Of a DNA stretch of 53,637 nt, positions 1 through 8,983 are shown piece by piece. The translations under genes and the position numbers were made by a program. The DNA comes from Gammaproteobacteria bacterium. Lineage in GTDB: Bacteria; Pseudomonadota; Gammaproteobacteria; GCA-001735895. Location of the stretch: NCBI GenBank assembly GCA_029862125.1, contig JAOTXY010000018.1, positions 1-53,637 on the forward strand, given 5' to 3'. Within the stretch, counting starts at the first letter, position 1; each line of letters opens with the position of its first letter. The notes beneath the pieces are model-generated. The model saw only the letters and a program-made list of their open reading frames with translations, made no database searches and was not told the DNA's origin.

Positions 1-341
1 GCGTGTACGAAGGTTGCCACCGGTAAGGAGTTTGGCAGCTTCCGCTTTGCAGAAAACAGACACTCAAATGCGATTTGTCAGGGGCTGAGATCGACCCAAT
101 TGGGACGCTGGCCTCATCAAAATGTGCGTCATTCTGATACGTCGGACCGCCGCGTAAGCGGGAATCTTATATCGCGCCGTCATTGCAAGATCCCGATACG
201 TCGGACCGCCGCTTTCGCAGGGATGACGTTCTCAAAGTCTGAAATTTGCCAAAGGTCGACGTCTAGCTCAGTTTCGTGGGGGGACCGCTTTGGAGAATTC
301 GTTGCGCCAGGTCGTGATAATGTTGCCTTGTCAGGGAATTG
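1..341. other. Leading non-coding stretch with dispersed repeats
   Basis: No convincing gene is seen in the first 341 bases. Short open frames here lack a ribosome-binding site and show no protein-family character. The middle of the stretch holds two copies of a short palindromic repeat, annotated separately. The flanking sequence is unremarkable and ends at the stop codon of the minus-strand gene at 342. The window may begin just past a neighbouring gene, but no recognisable C-terminus could be read. Confidence 0.6.
127..229. repeat. Two copies of a dispersed palindromic repeat
   Basis: Two tandem copies share the core GATACGTCGGACCGCCGC (positions 136-153 and 195-212). The first continues into GTAAGCGGGAATC. 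The second is framed by GTCATT at 179 and GGGATGACG ending at 229, which are roughly inverted. The same core, with one base changed, recurs at 51885-51895. The arrangement resembles small intergenic REP or MITE-like families common in gammaproteobacteria. No transposase is linked to it in the window. Confidence 0.75.
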
Positions 342-995
342 CTAAATCGATTCACACGTCGAATCATCCTTGAGGGCACACAGGTTCAGGTCGTCAAAAT
401 AAACCCCCTGGGAGGTGTCGGAGCCGGAGAAGTCGACGTAAAGCGTAAAGGCCTGAACGGTCGCGGTGCCCTTAGGAGCGGTCGCGATGCCGGTATCCAG
501 GAAAATCCATTCGCCAGCGGGTGTCTGGCTGTTCACTTTATTCGAAGTCCTGGCCAGGGGGGTAGAGCTGCCGGCAGTCTCAACCGTTCCCAGGTCATTG
601 CCAAGAGCGTCGAAGAACGACACTTGAACAATACCGAAAGCTGGCGCCCCCTTGAGTCCAGTGGGCGTTACTCCATACCCGGTCAACTGCCACCGCGAGC
701 CCGGGCCGGCCGGAAACTCCTGGAAGCTGCCGGACACGGTTCCAACGAAATACGGAGGATACGGTACGCTCCGACTGAAACCCCAGTTGAACATAGACTG
801 GCTGCCACTATGCGCTTCATCCGGCGAAAACATACTTTCGTCAAACAGTATCCAGCCGCCTTGATCGGGCGGCAGTTTGAGCTCGAAGCTAGTGTCGCTG
901 AGCAGATTGTCGACGTCGGCATGGGCGGCCCGGGGCGTGGAGATGAGCAGGGTACAAAGTAATGCGGTGCAAAGAACTATTGTTTTATTCTTCAT
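342..995 (-). CDS. Secreted protein with jelly-roll-like domain
   Basis: A 217-residue exported protein. It has a clear signal peptide (basic MKNK, hydrophobic core, cleavage after about AHA at residue 26) and is otherwise soluble. The mature part is rich in Gly, Ser and aromatic residues. It starts with an NLLSDTSFEL-like segment and ends with a YFDDLNL segment, an arrangement typical of carbohydrate-binding-module-type beta-sandwich domains in which N- and C-terminal strands pair. Two cysteines near the C-terminus (CALKDDSTC) could form a disulfide. An AGAAGG-type ribosome-binding site lies 8 bases before the ATG. No catalytic motif is visible, so a binding or surface role is inferred. It stands alone, with non-coding DNA on both sides. 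Confidence 0.7.
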   Translation of the reverse strand: MKNKTIVLCTALLCTLLISTPRAAHADVDNLLSDTSFELKLPPDQGGWILFDESMFSPDEAHSGSQSMFNWGFSRSVPYPPYFVGTVSGSFQEFPAGPGSRWQLTGYGVTPTGLKGAPAFGIVQVSFFDALGNDLGTVETAGSSTPLARTSNKVNSQTPAGEWIFLDTGIATAPKGTATVQAFTLYVDFSGSDTSQGVYFDDLNLCALKDDSTCESI

Positions 996-1188
996 GAGCT
1001 GGCCTTCTCTGGATTAAGCGACTCCAACAGAGCATGAGATTCTTAACAATCCACTCTACCGTATCTGGTTGGTTCGTCAAATTGGATCGCGATCAAGTAT
1101 AAAAAGTATAAGTACCCTGTTTCTACCAGGCAAGCCGACATAACCGGTCGTGATTTTCCGCTTGACGCCGGTTTCGAAAAAACCTGGG

Positions 1189-1218
1189 TTTAAGCTGGTT
1201 TCGGTAAACAGGTATACT
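1189..1218 (+). promoter_or_regulatory. Possible sigma70 promoter
   Basis: TTTAAG (1189-1194) and TATACT (1213-1218) are separated by 18 bases, just upstream of the small gene at 1277. Predicted transcription would begin near 1225, which favours the GTG start at 1277 over the ATG at 1229. The minus-10 box is good and the minus-35 box only fair. Confidence 0.4.
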
Positions 1219-1276
1219 GTTCCCCGATTTGCTTATGTTCAATCCCGGACATTTTGGAAAATTTTCAGGTTTAATC

Positions 1277-1480
1277 GTGAATATCGAATCAGAGACTAAA
1301 AGAATTCAGGATTTTGTCGATAAGGGAAATTACCACGCCGCCTATAATATTGCCCTCTCAGGTTTAAATGCCTGTCGTCGGGCCAATGATCAAGCGGGAA
1401 CGGACCTGTTCATCGATATTATCAGGGGCGTCGTCGACTCGCTGGCCAAGGAGTTTGGCAGTCAGCCGGCGTCGAGGTAA
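1277..1480 (+). CDS. Small helical protein of unknown function
   Basis: A frame of 67 codons if started at the GTG at 1277, or 83 codons from the ATG at 1229. The GTG is preferred because a weak AGG lies about 8 bases upstream and the likely transcription start is too close to 1229. The product (NIESETKRIQDFVDKGNY onward) is predicted all-helical and soluble, with a TPR-like pattern of small and aromatic residues (YHAAYNIALSGLNACRRA). Its 3' end overlaps the end of the convergent azlD gene by 19 bases. I do not recognise the family. It could be a real small protein or a chance frame. Confidence 0.45.
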   Translation: MNIESETKRIQDFVDKGNYHAAYNIALSGLNACRRANDQAGTDLFIDIIRGVVDSLAKEFGSQPASR

Positions 1481-1773
1481 GGCCCACCGAGCAGTAAAAC
1501 CGCCATGCCGGTACCCGTTGCCAGCACCACGTTGTTAGAACGCCACATAATTAACACCACGCAGGTCATCGCAATCATCTCGCTGATGCTGCCCTGTCTG
1601 ACGGCTGGCGCCAAAATCGCCATGAAGGCGCAGCCGGGAAGCGCTTCCAGCACGGGTTGTATGCCGCGAATATGGCGCAACTGCAGGCCGATGAAGTAAC
1701 CCGTTATCCGGGTCAGGTATAAAATCGACGCCATCATTGCGATCGCGATTAAAGTGGCGTTGGTTTCAACCAT
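1462..1773 (-). CDS. azlD: AzlD-type branched-chain amino acid exporter subunit
   Basis: The small subunit of an AzlCD inner-membrane exporter. Family members are associated with export of branched-chain amino acids or their analogues. The 103-residue protein has the usual AzlD length and about four hydrophobic segments, including the motif TRITGYFIGL near residues 21-30 and LEALPGCAFMAILAP near 42-56, which are family hallmarks. It overlaps the preceding azlC gene by 8 bases, so the two are translationally coupled. The substrate cannot be read from the sequence. Confidence 0.88.
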   Translation of the reverse strand: MVETNATLIAIAMMASILYLTRITGYFIGLQLRHIRGIQPVLEALPGCAFMAILAPAVRQGSISEMIAMTCVVLIMWRSNNVVLATGTGMAVLLLGGPYLDAG

Positions 1774-2455
1774 AAGCGCGGCGCACCTGGATGATTGCGA
1801 CGATCATGCCTGCAACGACCGAGCCGAGTAAGACCAGGTAGTCTGCCATCCCGAATTCAAACAGGATTAATGCAACAATGCCGGCCACGATCCAGGGTGT
1901 GGGTTTCGTTTTCGAGTTCTTGAAAAACAGCATCATCATGGTCGCCAACACCAGCGGACCGGCGAAGTCGACTGCACCGAGATCGAGAGTGGCGAACAGG
2001 TGGGCGGCGTTTAATCCCAGGAAGGTCGAACACAGCCAGCTCGTCATCATTGACACACCGTAACCGGTAACATACCCCAGGCGGTCGACTTCGTCGTCCA
2101 TGCGAAAACTGTTGACGACACCGGGATCGTTTAGCAGGAACAACAATACCAGGCGTCGACGCAGGCTATGACCGTCGAAATGATGTGTCATCGCCATACC
2201 CAGCAGCAGGTTACGTGAGCTGACCAGGGTTACCGAAAGCGCGATCGTGCCCAACGGCAAGGGCGCCTGCCAGAATTCCAGCGCCGCGAATTGACCCGAG
2301 GCGGTGAAAACCGAAGCGCTCATTAACATCGCCTGCCAGTTTTCGATGCCGATGGCGGCCGCGGCAATACCGAACATTACGCCAAACAAAAAGGTCGAGA
2401 TGAAATAATCCCCCGATGTGCGAATGCCGAGTAACGCGCTTTGCCAGGTAGACAT
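1766..2455 (-). CDS. azlC: AzlC-type branched-chain amino acid exporter subunit
   Basis: The large subunit of the AzlCD exporter, 229 residues, with six to seven predicted membrane segments. The FGIAAAAIGIENWQAMLMSA segment and the following FTASGQFAALEFW are characteristic of AzlC, whose early membrane hairpin carries a conserved small-residue motif. Its stop overlaps the azlD start by 8 bases. The gene is divergent from the cupin gene at 2705, so the 249-base gap at 2456-2704 must hold both promoters. No clear ribosome-binding site precedes the ATG at 2455. Confidence 0.88.
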   Translation of the reverse strand: MSTWQSALLGIRTSGDYFISTFLFGVMFGIAAAAIGIENWQAMLMSASVFTASGQFAALEFWQAPLPLGTIALSVTLVSSRNLLLGMAMTHHFDGHSLRRRLVLLFLLNDPGVVNSFRMDDEVDRLGYVTGYGVSMMTSWLCSTFLGLNAAHLFATLDLGAVDFAGPLVLATMMMLFFKNSKTKPTPWIVAGIVALILFEFGMADYLVLLGSVVAGMIVAIIQVRRAYG

Positions 2456-2704
2456 CAGTCGGCGCGCACCGGGATTTCAATCAGAAGCGGGAGGAACGCC
2501 ACGCCAACAGGGTTGCGCGACATCAGGTTCGATGTTGTGGGCTGGCTGCTCAAATCGGGAGTCTCGTTGTTGTTGACTGTTTTTCTGCAGCGACGATACC
2601 ACAGTCGTTGCCAATTTTAGTGAACTTATTTTGCGTCGGTTAAAGGGCCAAATTAGATATACTGCGGCATCGTCAATCGAGCAGAAAACTAAGGAGAACC
2701 GGGG

Positions 2705-3064
2705 ATGCATAAATACGACAAAGATGATTTGCCAGGCGGGCTGGAACCCTGGCCGTTCGATAATCCGGCGTCGAATTACAAGATCCTGCGCGGGGCTCCG
2801 CATGCGTCGGGTCGGCTCGATCACGGTGCCAATCAAGGTCCACATCGCCTTGGAATCTGGTCCTGTACCGAGGGCGCATTCGAATGCACCGAGCTCGGCG
2901 ACGAACTGCAAACCATTATTCGCGGGCAGTTGACCCTGACCCGGGTGGGCGGTGAGTCAATCTCATGTGGTCCGGGGGACAGCATCTTTACCCAAAAAGG
3001 GGAACGTGTTATCTGGGATATTCATGAACATGTGACCAAGGTGTTTTTTAGCGATCTAACCTGA
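2705..3064 (+). CDS. Cupin-domain protein (DUF861/Cupin_3-like)
   Basis: A 119-residue single-domain cupin. The segment IWSCTEGAFECTELGDELQTIIRGQLTLT, followed by CGPGDSIFTQKGERVIWDI and a terminal KVFF, matches the Cupin_3 pattern (W-x-C/T-x-G-x-F ... E ... G ... PGD ... P/KG). That family includes ureidoglycine-related enzymes and many uncharacterised small-molecule sensors. Start choice is supported by AAGGAG at 2691-2696, 8 bases before the ATG. A TATACT at 2658-2663 may be the minus-10 box. It is a lone gene, divergent from azlC. The substrate is unknown. Confidence 0.8.
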   Translation: MHKYDKDDLPGGLEPWPFDNPASNYKILRGAPHASGRLDHGANQGPHRLGIWSCTEGAFECTELGDELQTIIRGQLTLTRVGGESISCGPGDSIFTQKGERVIWDIHEHVTKVFFSDLT

Positions 3065-3202
3065 CTGGCAGATGTTCTCTGAACCAAAGATGGAAGCATG
3101 ATGTCAGACAGTAATCTGTAATCCTTGCCGGGAAACTGCTATTCAAGGAGAAAATTGATTTGAGTCACCATTTTATATCGGCGCTCATGATTTGATTTCA
3201 TA

Positions 3203-3751
3203 ATGCTGCGACAAATTCGAAAATTTAACCTGGTCATAATTGTAATGGCGTTACTGGGTGGTTGTGCGAGTAAGCCACCCGCGGCCATCAGCAAGATTCC
3301 ACCCGAAAATCCATCGCTGACGAGAGTGCGAATGGACATAGATAGCTTCATCGGCACGGAGGTGCGCTGGGGCGGGGTGATCAGCAAGGTAGAGAACAGG
3401 GCCAGTCATACCTGGATACAGCTGGTTCGTCAAAAGCTGCGTGAAAATGGCAGACCAAGGACAGACGACAGGAGTGACGGTCGCTTCATCGCGAGTTTTG
3501 AAGGTTTTGTAGATCCGGTTGTGTACGAGGTTGGCCGGCCACTGACCGTGGTCGGCACTATCGAAGCAAAAACCGAGCGGCCTATCGGTGACTATGACTA
3601 TTTATTCCCGATAGTTACCGTGGAAGGCTCGTTTTTATGGAAGGCCGCTGCTAAATACCGTGATCCCTACTACCCGCATCCCTACTGGTATTATGATCTC
3701 TGGTTTTACCATCCCGGGCCTTACCACCATCACCATCATCGATATCACTGA
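3203..3751 (+). CDS. Slp-family outer-membrane lipoprotein with His-rich tail
   Basis: A 182-residue lipoprotein. The signal peptide ends in the lipobox LLGGC with Cys21 as the lipidation site; the next residue is Ala rather than Asp, consistent with sorting to the outer membrane. The body (FIGTEVRWGGVISKVEN, then FEGFVDPVVYEVGRPLTVVGTI) matches the Slp family of starvation-inducible lipoproteins, whose members carry an OB-like fold. The C-terminus is unusual: after residue 155 it turns into a Tyr/Pro/His-rich tail with a run of five His, which could bind transition metals. No strong ribosome-binding site is visible. Slp function is poorly defined; an envelope-stress role is inferred. Confidence 0.85.
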   Translation: MLRQIRKFNLVIIVMALLGGCASKPPAAISKIPPENPSLTRVRMDIDSFIGTEVRWGGVISKVENRASHTWIQLVRQKLRENGRPRTDDRSDGRFIASFEGFVDPVVYEVGRPLTVVGTIEAKTERPIGDYDYLFPIVTVEGSFLWKAAAKYRDPYYPHPYWYYDLWFYHPGPYHHHHHRYH

Positions 3752-3892
3752 TAAATTCCTTTTATCTGCTAACACGGCAATAAGCCTATTTACTTTGTTG
3801 GTAAGAACTGCCGGGCGTATACTTATCTGTTCAAGTGTGCCGGTACCCAATGGGGACAGGTACCTTGCGAAACCGCTCCTCATTGGAACTCC

Positions 3893-3911
3893 GGTTACAC
3901 CCCCTGTAACC
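3893..3911 (+). other. Hairpin just upstream of a start codon
   Basis: GGTTACA (3893-3899) and TGTAACC (3905-3911) form a 7-bp stem with a CCCCC loop, ending 5 bases before the GAGGAG ribosome-binding site of the gene at 3929. There is no T-run, so it is not a simple terminator. The same stem sequence forms a longer hairpin at 40499-40524 in front of another gene. Confidence 0.5.
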
Positions 3912-3928
3912 TGATAGAGGAGAAATTC

Positions 3929-4276
3929 ATGTCTATGCACGAACAGTTTGACGGGCTCTGCAATGCATATGCTGGTGCCGTTGAGGCAGGAGACGCGGAG
4001 GCTTTATCCCGCGTGTACACCGAGGATGCGATTCTTCTGACACCTGGAAATGACCCAATCAAAGGACAGCAAGCTATCCGGGAATTCTGGCAAGAAGAAT
4101 TGGGTGGCGGCTTTAAATTGATGATCAGGGAGCTAGATTTCCAGGATCTGGGAGATACGGCCTACGCAGTCGGCACCTACGAAACCGAGGATGAAAAAGG
4201 AAACTGGATTGACGTGATTCAACGCCAGGACGATGGTTCATTGCTGCTTCACAGAGAGTGCTGGAACCTAAATTAA
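3929..4276 (+). CDS. SnoaL/DUF4440-like NTF2-fold protein
   Basis: A 115-residue soluble protein of the cystatin/NTF2-like fold. The order LCNAYAGAVEAGDAEALSRVYTEDAILLTPG, then IKGQQAIREFWQEEL, then five beta-rich segments ending in RECWNLN, is typical of SnoaL-like or DUF4440 proteins. These act as small hydrolases, isomerases or ligand-binding proteins. GAGGAG at 3917-3922, 6 bases before the ATG, fixes the start. It is downstream of the Slp gene with a 177-base gap and convergent with adenine deaminase. No catalytic residues are certain, so no reaction is assigned. Confidence 0.8.
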   Translation: MSMHEQFDGLCNAYAGAVEAGDAEALSRVYTEDAILLTPGNDPIKGQQAIREFWQEELGGGFKLMIRELDFQDLGDTAYAVGTYETEDEKGNWIDVIQRQDDGSLLLHRECWNLN

Positions 4277-4285
4277 TCGGACAGG

Positions 4286-5305
4286 TTAGTCTGCTTGCCT
4301 GAGCAATAGGCTTAGCTCATCGTTAACGATTGCTTCAAGTCGTTGTTTTTCATGCGTGCTGGTAAAGCTGGCCTCAATCGCATTAAAGGTGAATTGGGCA
4401 ATTTCCCGGGGATTCATTGAATGTGCTGCGGCTACCGCCAGGAAATTATCATTCATGTATCCGCCAAAATAAGCCGGGTCATCCGAATTAATCGTTACAC
4501 AGAGACCCTTGCGCAGCAATTCGACAATATTATGTTGCGCCATGGAATCAAACACGCGCAGTTTGATATTGGAGAGCGGGCACACGGTGAGTGGCACGCG
4601 GTCTGCAATTAACCGCTCCACCAGTGCCGGGTCTTCGACGCAGCGAACGCCGTGATCGATACGCGAGACTTTCAATAATGACAGGGAGTTACTGATATAA
4701 CTGGCAGGACCTTCCTCCCCGGCATGGGCGACCGTTAAAAAACCTTCTGCCAGCGCACCTTCGAACACGCGCTGAAATTTTTCCGGGGGATTACCTTTTT
4801 CCGACGAATCCAGGCCGACCGCGATAATTTTATCCCGATGTGGCAGCGCCTGTTCCAGGGTAGTGAAGGCAGCGGCTTCATCCAGGTGACGCAGGAAACA
4901 CATAATTAGTCGACTGGTAATTTGAAGATCGACTTCCGCCTGAGCCAGTGCCCGGTGGATGCCGTTTATAATCGTGTCAAATTCGATTCCGCGCTCGGTG
5001 TGTGTTTGAGGATCGAAAAAAATCTCGGTATGAACCACGTTGTCTTGCTGGCAACGTAATAAATAGGCCCAGGTGAGATCAAAAAAGTCCTGTTCGTGTA
5101 TCAGTACATTGGCGCCCTGGTAGTAAATATCCAGAAAGGACTGTAGGTCGGTAAACTCGTAAGCCTCACCAACTTCAGCCTCGGACTCGAACGGAATGCT
5201 AACGTTATTGCGTCGCGCCAACTCGAACAGGAGTTCCGGCTCGAGGGTTCCTTCGATATGAAGATGGAGTTCTATCTTGGGTAAAGCCTGAATGAAATCT
5301 CGCAT
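4286..5305 (-). CDS. Adenine deaminase (adenosine-deaminase superfamily, type 2)
   Basis: A 339-residue metal-dependent deaminase, complete for the family. Zn-ligand His14 and His16 lie in [18 protein letters not shown]. The HAGEEGP motif carries the catalytic Glu, and a C-terminal [10 protein letters not shown] motif carries the Asp ligand. Wording such as [25 protein letters not shown] and the [10 protein letters not shown] motif match the bacterial adenine deaminase type 2 group better than true adenosine deaminases. That group converts adenine to hypoxanthine and ammonia in the cytosol for purine salvage. The gene stands alone and is convergent with the SnoaL-like gene, 9 bases away. Adenosine as the substrate cannot be fully excluded. 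Confidence 0.88.
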   Translation of the reverse strand: MRDFIQALPKIELHLHIEGTLEPELLFELARRNNVSIPFESEAEVGEAYEFTDLQSFLDIYYQGANVLIHEQDFFDLTWAYLLRCQQDNVVHTEIFFDPQTHTERGIEFDTIINGIHRALAQAEVDLQITSRLIMCFLRHLDEAAAFTTLEQALPHRDKIIAVGLDSSEKGNPPEKFQRVFEGALAEGFLTVAHAGEEGPASYISNSLSLLKVSRIDHGVRCVEDPALVERLIADRVPLTVCPLSNIKLRVFDSMAQHNIVELLRKGLCVTINSDDPAYFGGYMNDNFLAVAAAHSMNPREIAQFTFNAIEASFTSTHEKQRLEAIVNDELSLLLRQAD

Positions 5306-5373
5306 ACAGAAATCAACAAGTCGCTCCCCACAAACGGCTTTATCAAGATCGGAATTGTCGTTTCATACCCAGG

Positions 5374-6852
5374 CTAGACTCTTAGATCATCAATGATGAC
5401 AAGGTTGTCGGTTTCGTAGCCGTCGGGTTCGCAACTGCCATTCATGCCGACTGACTGGCCGATAGCCGGCGATCCACCGAATGAAATGACACTGCCGCCT
5501 TCAGTTATGGTTACCGTTAAGATATCCAGGCTTGCTGCCAGGCCAACCACGAGTTGACTGGTTGGCGGCTCGCCACACACCGAAACAGCTTCTTCGAGAT
5601 CTAAAGTCAGAGAATTAACCTCAACCGACGATATTATACCTGTTATCTGCTCAGTACCGAGTGCGCTCTTATCGACGATGACTAATGCGGCATTCAATTC
5701 GGCGTTACTCAGTAGCAGGACACCATCCACCTGTACCGGCAAAGGTATTTTAACATCGAGGGGATCCAGTAATTCACCGGATTTGGATACGACCCGGGTG
5801 CCGTTAACATCACCCATAGTTTGCTGGAACACTACAGTGAGTGCGTCACTGGTAATAATCGGACTGCCCGATGAAACCGTCATAGAAAACTGGTTTGAAT
5901 CTGAATCCACAGACACTGTCCCCTCGACTTGCAGAAAACCGCCTAATTCGGCGACCAGGGCATCCAGTTGCATCAGGGGGTAATGCTCACTATTTTTGTC
6001 TTCATCGATATCTGAATCGTCCCAAAACCTGGGCCACCCCACGACGGTAATCTCGAGGCCCAGCTTTTCAAAAGATAACAATTCATCATCAATCGAACGA
6101 GGTGCGCCGCTGTGTTGTTGATTATCGAAAAATGCCGCGTCATCACCGAAATGGACCTTGACACAACCCTGGTTATCCATGTTTTCACTGGGGATAGCAT
6201 CGCAAAGTAACAGCGATCGCTGCCCGGTATTGATTTTAGCGATTTCTCCGGTCAGGCGAACCAGCTTACTATCGAAACTCTGGTCGACGACATCGACGAA
6301 AATGACCGGACGGAATTTGTAGCCGTTATTATTGCCGACCACATGGATGGATTTACCTGCATCGATATCCAGTTGCAGGGTTAGCACCTCGTCGGCCATG
6401 ACGTTGAAGCAATCACGTGCCAGCAGGTCCAGCTTGCCATTACCCGGCAGGTTGGGGTGGTAAGAGCTGCCGTCATCAGCCAGGACCAATTCAAGATCAC
6501 TAAGAATCAGCCTTATCTTGCAGTATTTTCCGGCAGGCACATCGTCCTTGAAAGCCAGGGGGATTGCCTCATTCCTGAGTCTGAGTAAATCAAATACCTG
6601 GGGTGCCCCTGAATAAAGGGTTACGCGTCCATTGTCATCTGAATCCAGCAGTTCCACCTTCACAATCGAAGCATTAATTGAATCAAACAGCGCTGGGTCA
6701 GCGGGCATATCGGTTAACAAGATGCCAACGGTACCTTTACCCTGGATGGAGGTATCAATTGAATCTCCATTCCCGCCCCCGCAAGAAACCAGGGATAAAA
6801 CTAGGCCCGCGCCTAGAAAGAATACTGCGATGCGTTGAATGAATTGAATCAT
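5374..6852 (-). CDS. DUF4382-domain lipoprotein
   Basis: A 492-residue exported lipoprotein. The lipobox LVSC places the lipid anchor at Cys24, followed by a flexible GGGNGDS linker. Residues about 38-190 form a DUF4382 domain (GTVGILLTDMPADPALFDSINASI...FDLLRLRNE...AGKYCKIRLIL), a beta-rich domain of unknown role in many marine bacteria. The rest (about 195-492) contains repeated beta-rich units resembling DUF5666-type segments, such as LTGEIAKIN, VEGTVSVDS and ITGIISSVE, each introducing a similar module. No catalytic motif is seen. A cell-surface or periplasmic binding role is likely. The gene is isolated, with 260 bases of AT-rich DNA between it and the next gene. Confidence 0.8.
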   Translation of the reverse strand: MIQFIQRIAVFFLGAGLVLSLVSCGGGNGDSIDTSIQGKGTVGILLTDMPADPALFDSINASIVKVELLDSDDNGRVTLYSGAPQVFDLLRLRNEAIPLAFKDDVPAGKYCKIRLILSDLELVLADDGSSYHPNLPGNGKLDLLARDCFNVMADEVLTLQLDIDAGKSIHVVGNNNGYKFRPVIFVDVVDQSFDSKLVRLTGEIAKINTGQRSLLLCDAIPSENMDNQGCVKVHFGDDAAFFDNQQHSGAPRSIDDELLSFEKLGLEITVVGWPRFWDDSDIDEDKNSEHYPLMQLDALVAELGGFLQVEGTVSVDSDSNQFSMTVSSGSPIITSDALTVVFQQTMGDVNGTRVVSKSGELLDPLDVKIPLPVQVDGVLLLSNAELNAALVIVDKSALGTEQITGIISSVEVNSLTLDLEEAVSVCGEPPTSQLVVGLAASLDILTVTITEGGSVISFGGSPAIGQSVGMNGSCEPDGYETDNLVIIDDLRV

Positions 6853-7113
6853 GAAAACTCTCGACTAAAAAAGATTAATTTGGGATAAATGTACCAAAAT
6901 TAGTAAGGATTAGGAACAAAAACCTTCTTAAAAAGTCATTATTTTGACTATCGGCCGTATTGAATGCATTTGGATTAAAGCGAAATTCAAGTGTTGGCTT
7001 ATTTCCTTGTTTCATCCTGAATTCCGGTATTTGAGCGTCCGCTATCGGTAAAAACACGTTCGATATCAAATTGTTATAATACCGCTCCAGAACAAAAATA
7101 TCGGGAGTCGGGA

Positions 7114-7896
7114 ATGTCTGGCAATAAGGACATCGAGTATACGGCCGAGTTTATTACCAAGTTACAGGTTGCCTTTGGGAAGGGGTTTCTGTCTCCCGGC
7201 GGAATGGAGGAGGTCGCCAAGATACTGGAAGGTATTGACCTGGGCGGTAAAGAGGTGCTCGACATAGGCGTGGGAATAGGGGGTCCAGCCTGTCTCCTGG
7301 TAACCCATCACGGCGCCGGGAAAGTGACGGGCATAGACGTGGAGGAACCGGTACTCGAGGAAGCACAGGCAACGGTTTCTGCCCAGAATCTGCAACATCA
7401 GATCGAACTGCAACTGGTAACACCCGGCCCGCTACCCTTTGGTGATGCTCGCTTTGACATTGTATTCAGCAAGGATTCGATTATTCATATTCCGGACAAA
7501 GAGGCACTTTTCAGCGAAGTTTTTCGTGTGCTCAGGCCCGGTGGATGGCTGGTAATGAGTGACTGGTACTGCAGCGAAGCCCCGTTCACGGAAGAGATGT
7601 CAAGCTGGGTGGAGAGAACTGGATTAAGTTTTGCGATGACACCGATTGGAAATGACGGTTCGTTACTTGAGAAGGTGGGATTTTTGGAGACCGCTATACT
7701 GGACCGAAACGAGTGGTTTGCAGATTTTTCAACGAAATTGGTTAGTCAAATGGGCGGACCGGCCTACAGTTACGTGGTCGCCACTCTGGGACAGGAGGGC
7801 GCAGATGACTGGTTGTCCCGGGCAAAGGCAAGAGCGGTTGTGTCGGCACAGGGTCAACTGCGGCCAGGCCATATCCGGGGGCGCAAGCCGGCATGA
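7114..7896 (+). CDS. SAM-dependent methyltransferase, phosphoethanolamine N-methyltransferase-like
   Basis: A 260-residue class I methyltransferase. The SAM-binding loop is VLDIGVGIGGPACLL (motif I, about residues 48-62), followed by the acidic motif II in VTGIDVEEPVL. The segment SPGGMEE before motif I and SKDSIIHIPDK (about residues 123-133) resemble the equivalent segments in phosphoethanolamine N-methyltransferases and related small-amine methyltransferases. The C-terminus extends beyond the core with a KARAVVSAQGQLRPGHIRGRKP tail. A GGGAG ribosome-binding site lies just upstream. If the resemblance holds, it would methylate an amine head group or osmolyte precursor, but the substrate is inferred only. 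It has no operon partners. Confidence 0.75.
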   Translation: MSGNKDIEYTAEFITKLQVAFGKGFLSPGGMEEVAKILEGIDLGGKEVLDIGVGIGGPACLLVTHHGAGKVTGIDVEEPVLEEAQATVSAQNLQHQIELQLVTPGPLPFGDARFDIVFSKDSIIHIPDKEALFSEVFRVLRPGGWLVMSDWYCSEAPFTEEMSSWVERTGLSFAMTPIGNDGSLLEKVGFLETAILDRNEWFADFSTKLVSQMGGPAYSYVVATLGQEGADDWLSRAKARAVVSAQGQLRPGHIRGRKPA

Positions 7897-7954
7897 TCCA
7901 GACCAGGTAAACCTGAAACTCCATTTACCCGGTATGAGACGATGGATACCTAAT

Positions 7955-8779
7955 CTATTCAAGATTTTCGTAGATAAATGATCTAAGTCCTTGAATGTAA
8001 GTCATTCCACTGACAATAAATCCGTCATTATGCCCGCCACGCATTTCTAAAAACTGTTTGTTTTCAGGCGCAGCATCGAAAATTTCAAGGCCTTCGTCGA
8101 AAGGAATGATGTCATCATTGCTGCTGTGTGCGACCAGAACTGGACAGGAAATGTTTTTCACATTTTCCTTCGTGTCATAGCTGAAAACAGCCAGCCAACG
8201 CACCGGTAAAAAAGGGTAAAGCCGTTTTGCCATGGACGGTACCGAGGTGAAACCGGATTCTATAATCAATGCCGCCGGGGTGTGCTTGGCGGCCAGCCAG
8301 GTAGCAATTGATGCGCCTAATGATCGACCAAAGATGATGATTTGTTTGGTGCTGATGCCGCGGATCTCGGTCAGGTATTTCCAGGCGGCCTTCGCATCGC
8401 GGTAAGTACCTTGTTCCGAAACTTTTCCCTCGCTTTGCCCGTAACCCCGATAATCAATAATAAAAACGTTTAGCCCGAGCTTATGAAATACATTTATCGA
8501 CTCTAATCGGTGAGATATATTGCCTGCATTGCCATGAAAAAACAGCAGGGTCCCTTTTGCGGTTTCATTTGGAATGAACCAGCCGTGCAATTTAATATTA
8601 TCCTCGGTCAATAATTCAACATCCTGGTAGGCGAGACCGATCTCCCTGGGCGTAACATCGAGTGTCCTGCCCGGCATGTTCGGGTAATAAATCAGGCTCG
8701 ACTGCCTGAAATAAATAAACGCTGTCAGTACGGCATAAATACAAACGCCGATTAGTAACAGTTTCCAGATACTGGCCAT
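7955..8779 (-). CDS. Membrane-anchored alpha/beta hydrolase
   Basis: A 274-residue serine hydrolase with one N-terminal membrane segment (residues about 5-22) and a soluble alpha/beta-hydrolase domain. Visible catalytic elements are the nucleophile Ser153 in GRSLG, an acidic residue at Asp222 or Asp223 in HSSNDDIIPF, and His250 in RGGHNDG. The oxyanion region is FFHGNAGN. This layout matches the BEM46/YfhR group of membrane-linked hydrolases with unknown natural substrates. The early QSSLIYYPNMPG segment is also typical of that group. The gene is convergent with the methyltransferase and divergent from the acyltransferase. Confidence 0.85.
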   Translation of the reverse strand: MASIWKLLLIGVCIYAVLTAFIYFRQSSLIYYPNMPGRTLDVTPREIGLAYQDVELLTEDNIKLHGWFIPNETAKGTLLFFHGNAGNISHRLESINVFHKLGLNVFIIDYRGYGQSEGKVSEQGTYRDAKAAWKYLTEIRGISTKQIIIFGRSLGASIATWLAAKHTPAALIIESGFTSVPSMAKRLYPFLPVRWLAVFSYDTKENVKNISCPVLVAHSSNDDIIPFDEGLEIFDAAPENKQFLEMRGGHNDGFIVSGMTYIQGLRSFIYENLE

Positions 8780-8983
8780 TTCAAACTTTATTCAACCGGG
8801 TGCACGGGCAATAGTATCCGACAAAGCTGCCATTTAACCAGTTTAGAACGGCTTTAGTGAGCCAGCATGCTGGTGTTTAAAGTCTTGTTGCTTCCCGGTA
8901 AAGGTATGCTTACTGGCAGGGGATACTGGAGTATCATTAAGCGTAAGCCTTACCCACAGGTCTCAGATCAACAGGGCGGACCG

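Noticed and set aside
2477-2911. 144-codon minus-strand frame opposite the cupin gene
   Set aside because: It is antisense to a well-supported cupin gene with a ribosome-binding site. Its product has no family character.
6875-7069. 64-codon minus-strand frame upstream of the DUF4382 gene
   Set aside because: It lies in AT-rich intergenic DNA, with no ribosome-binding site, no signal peptide and no recognised motif.
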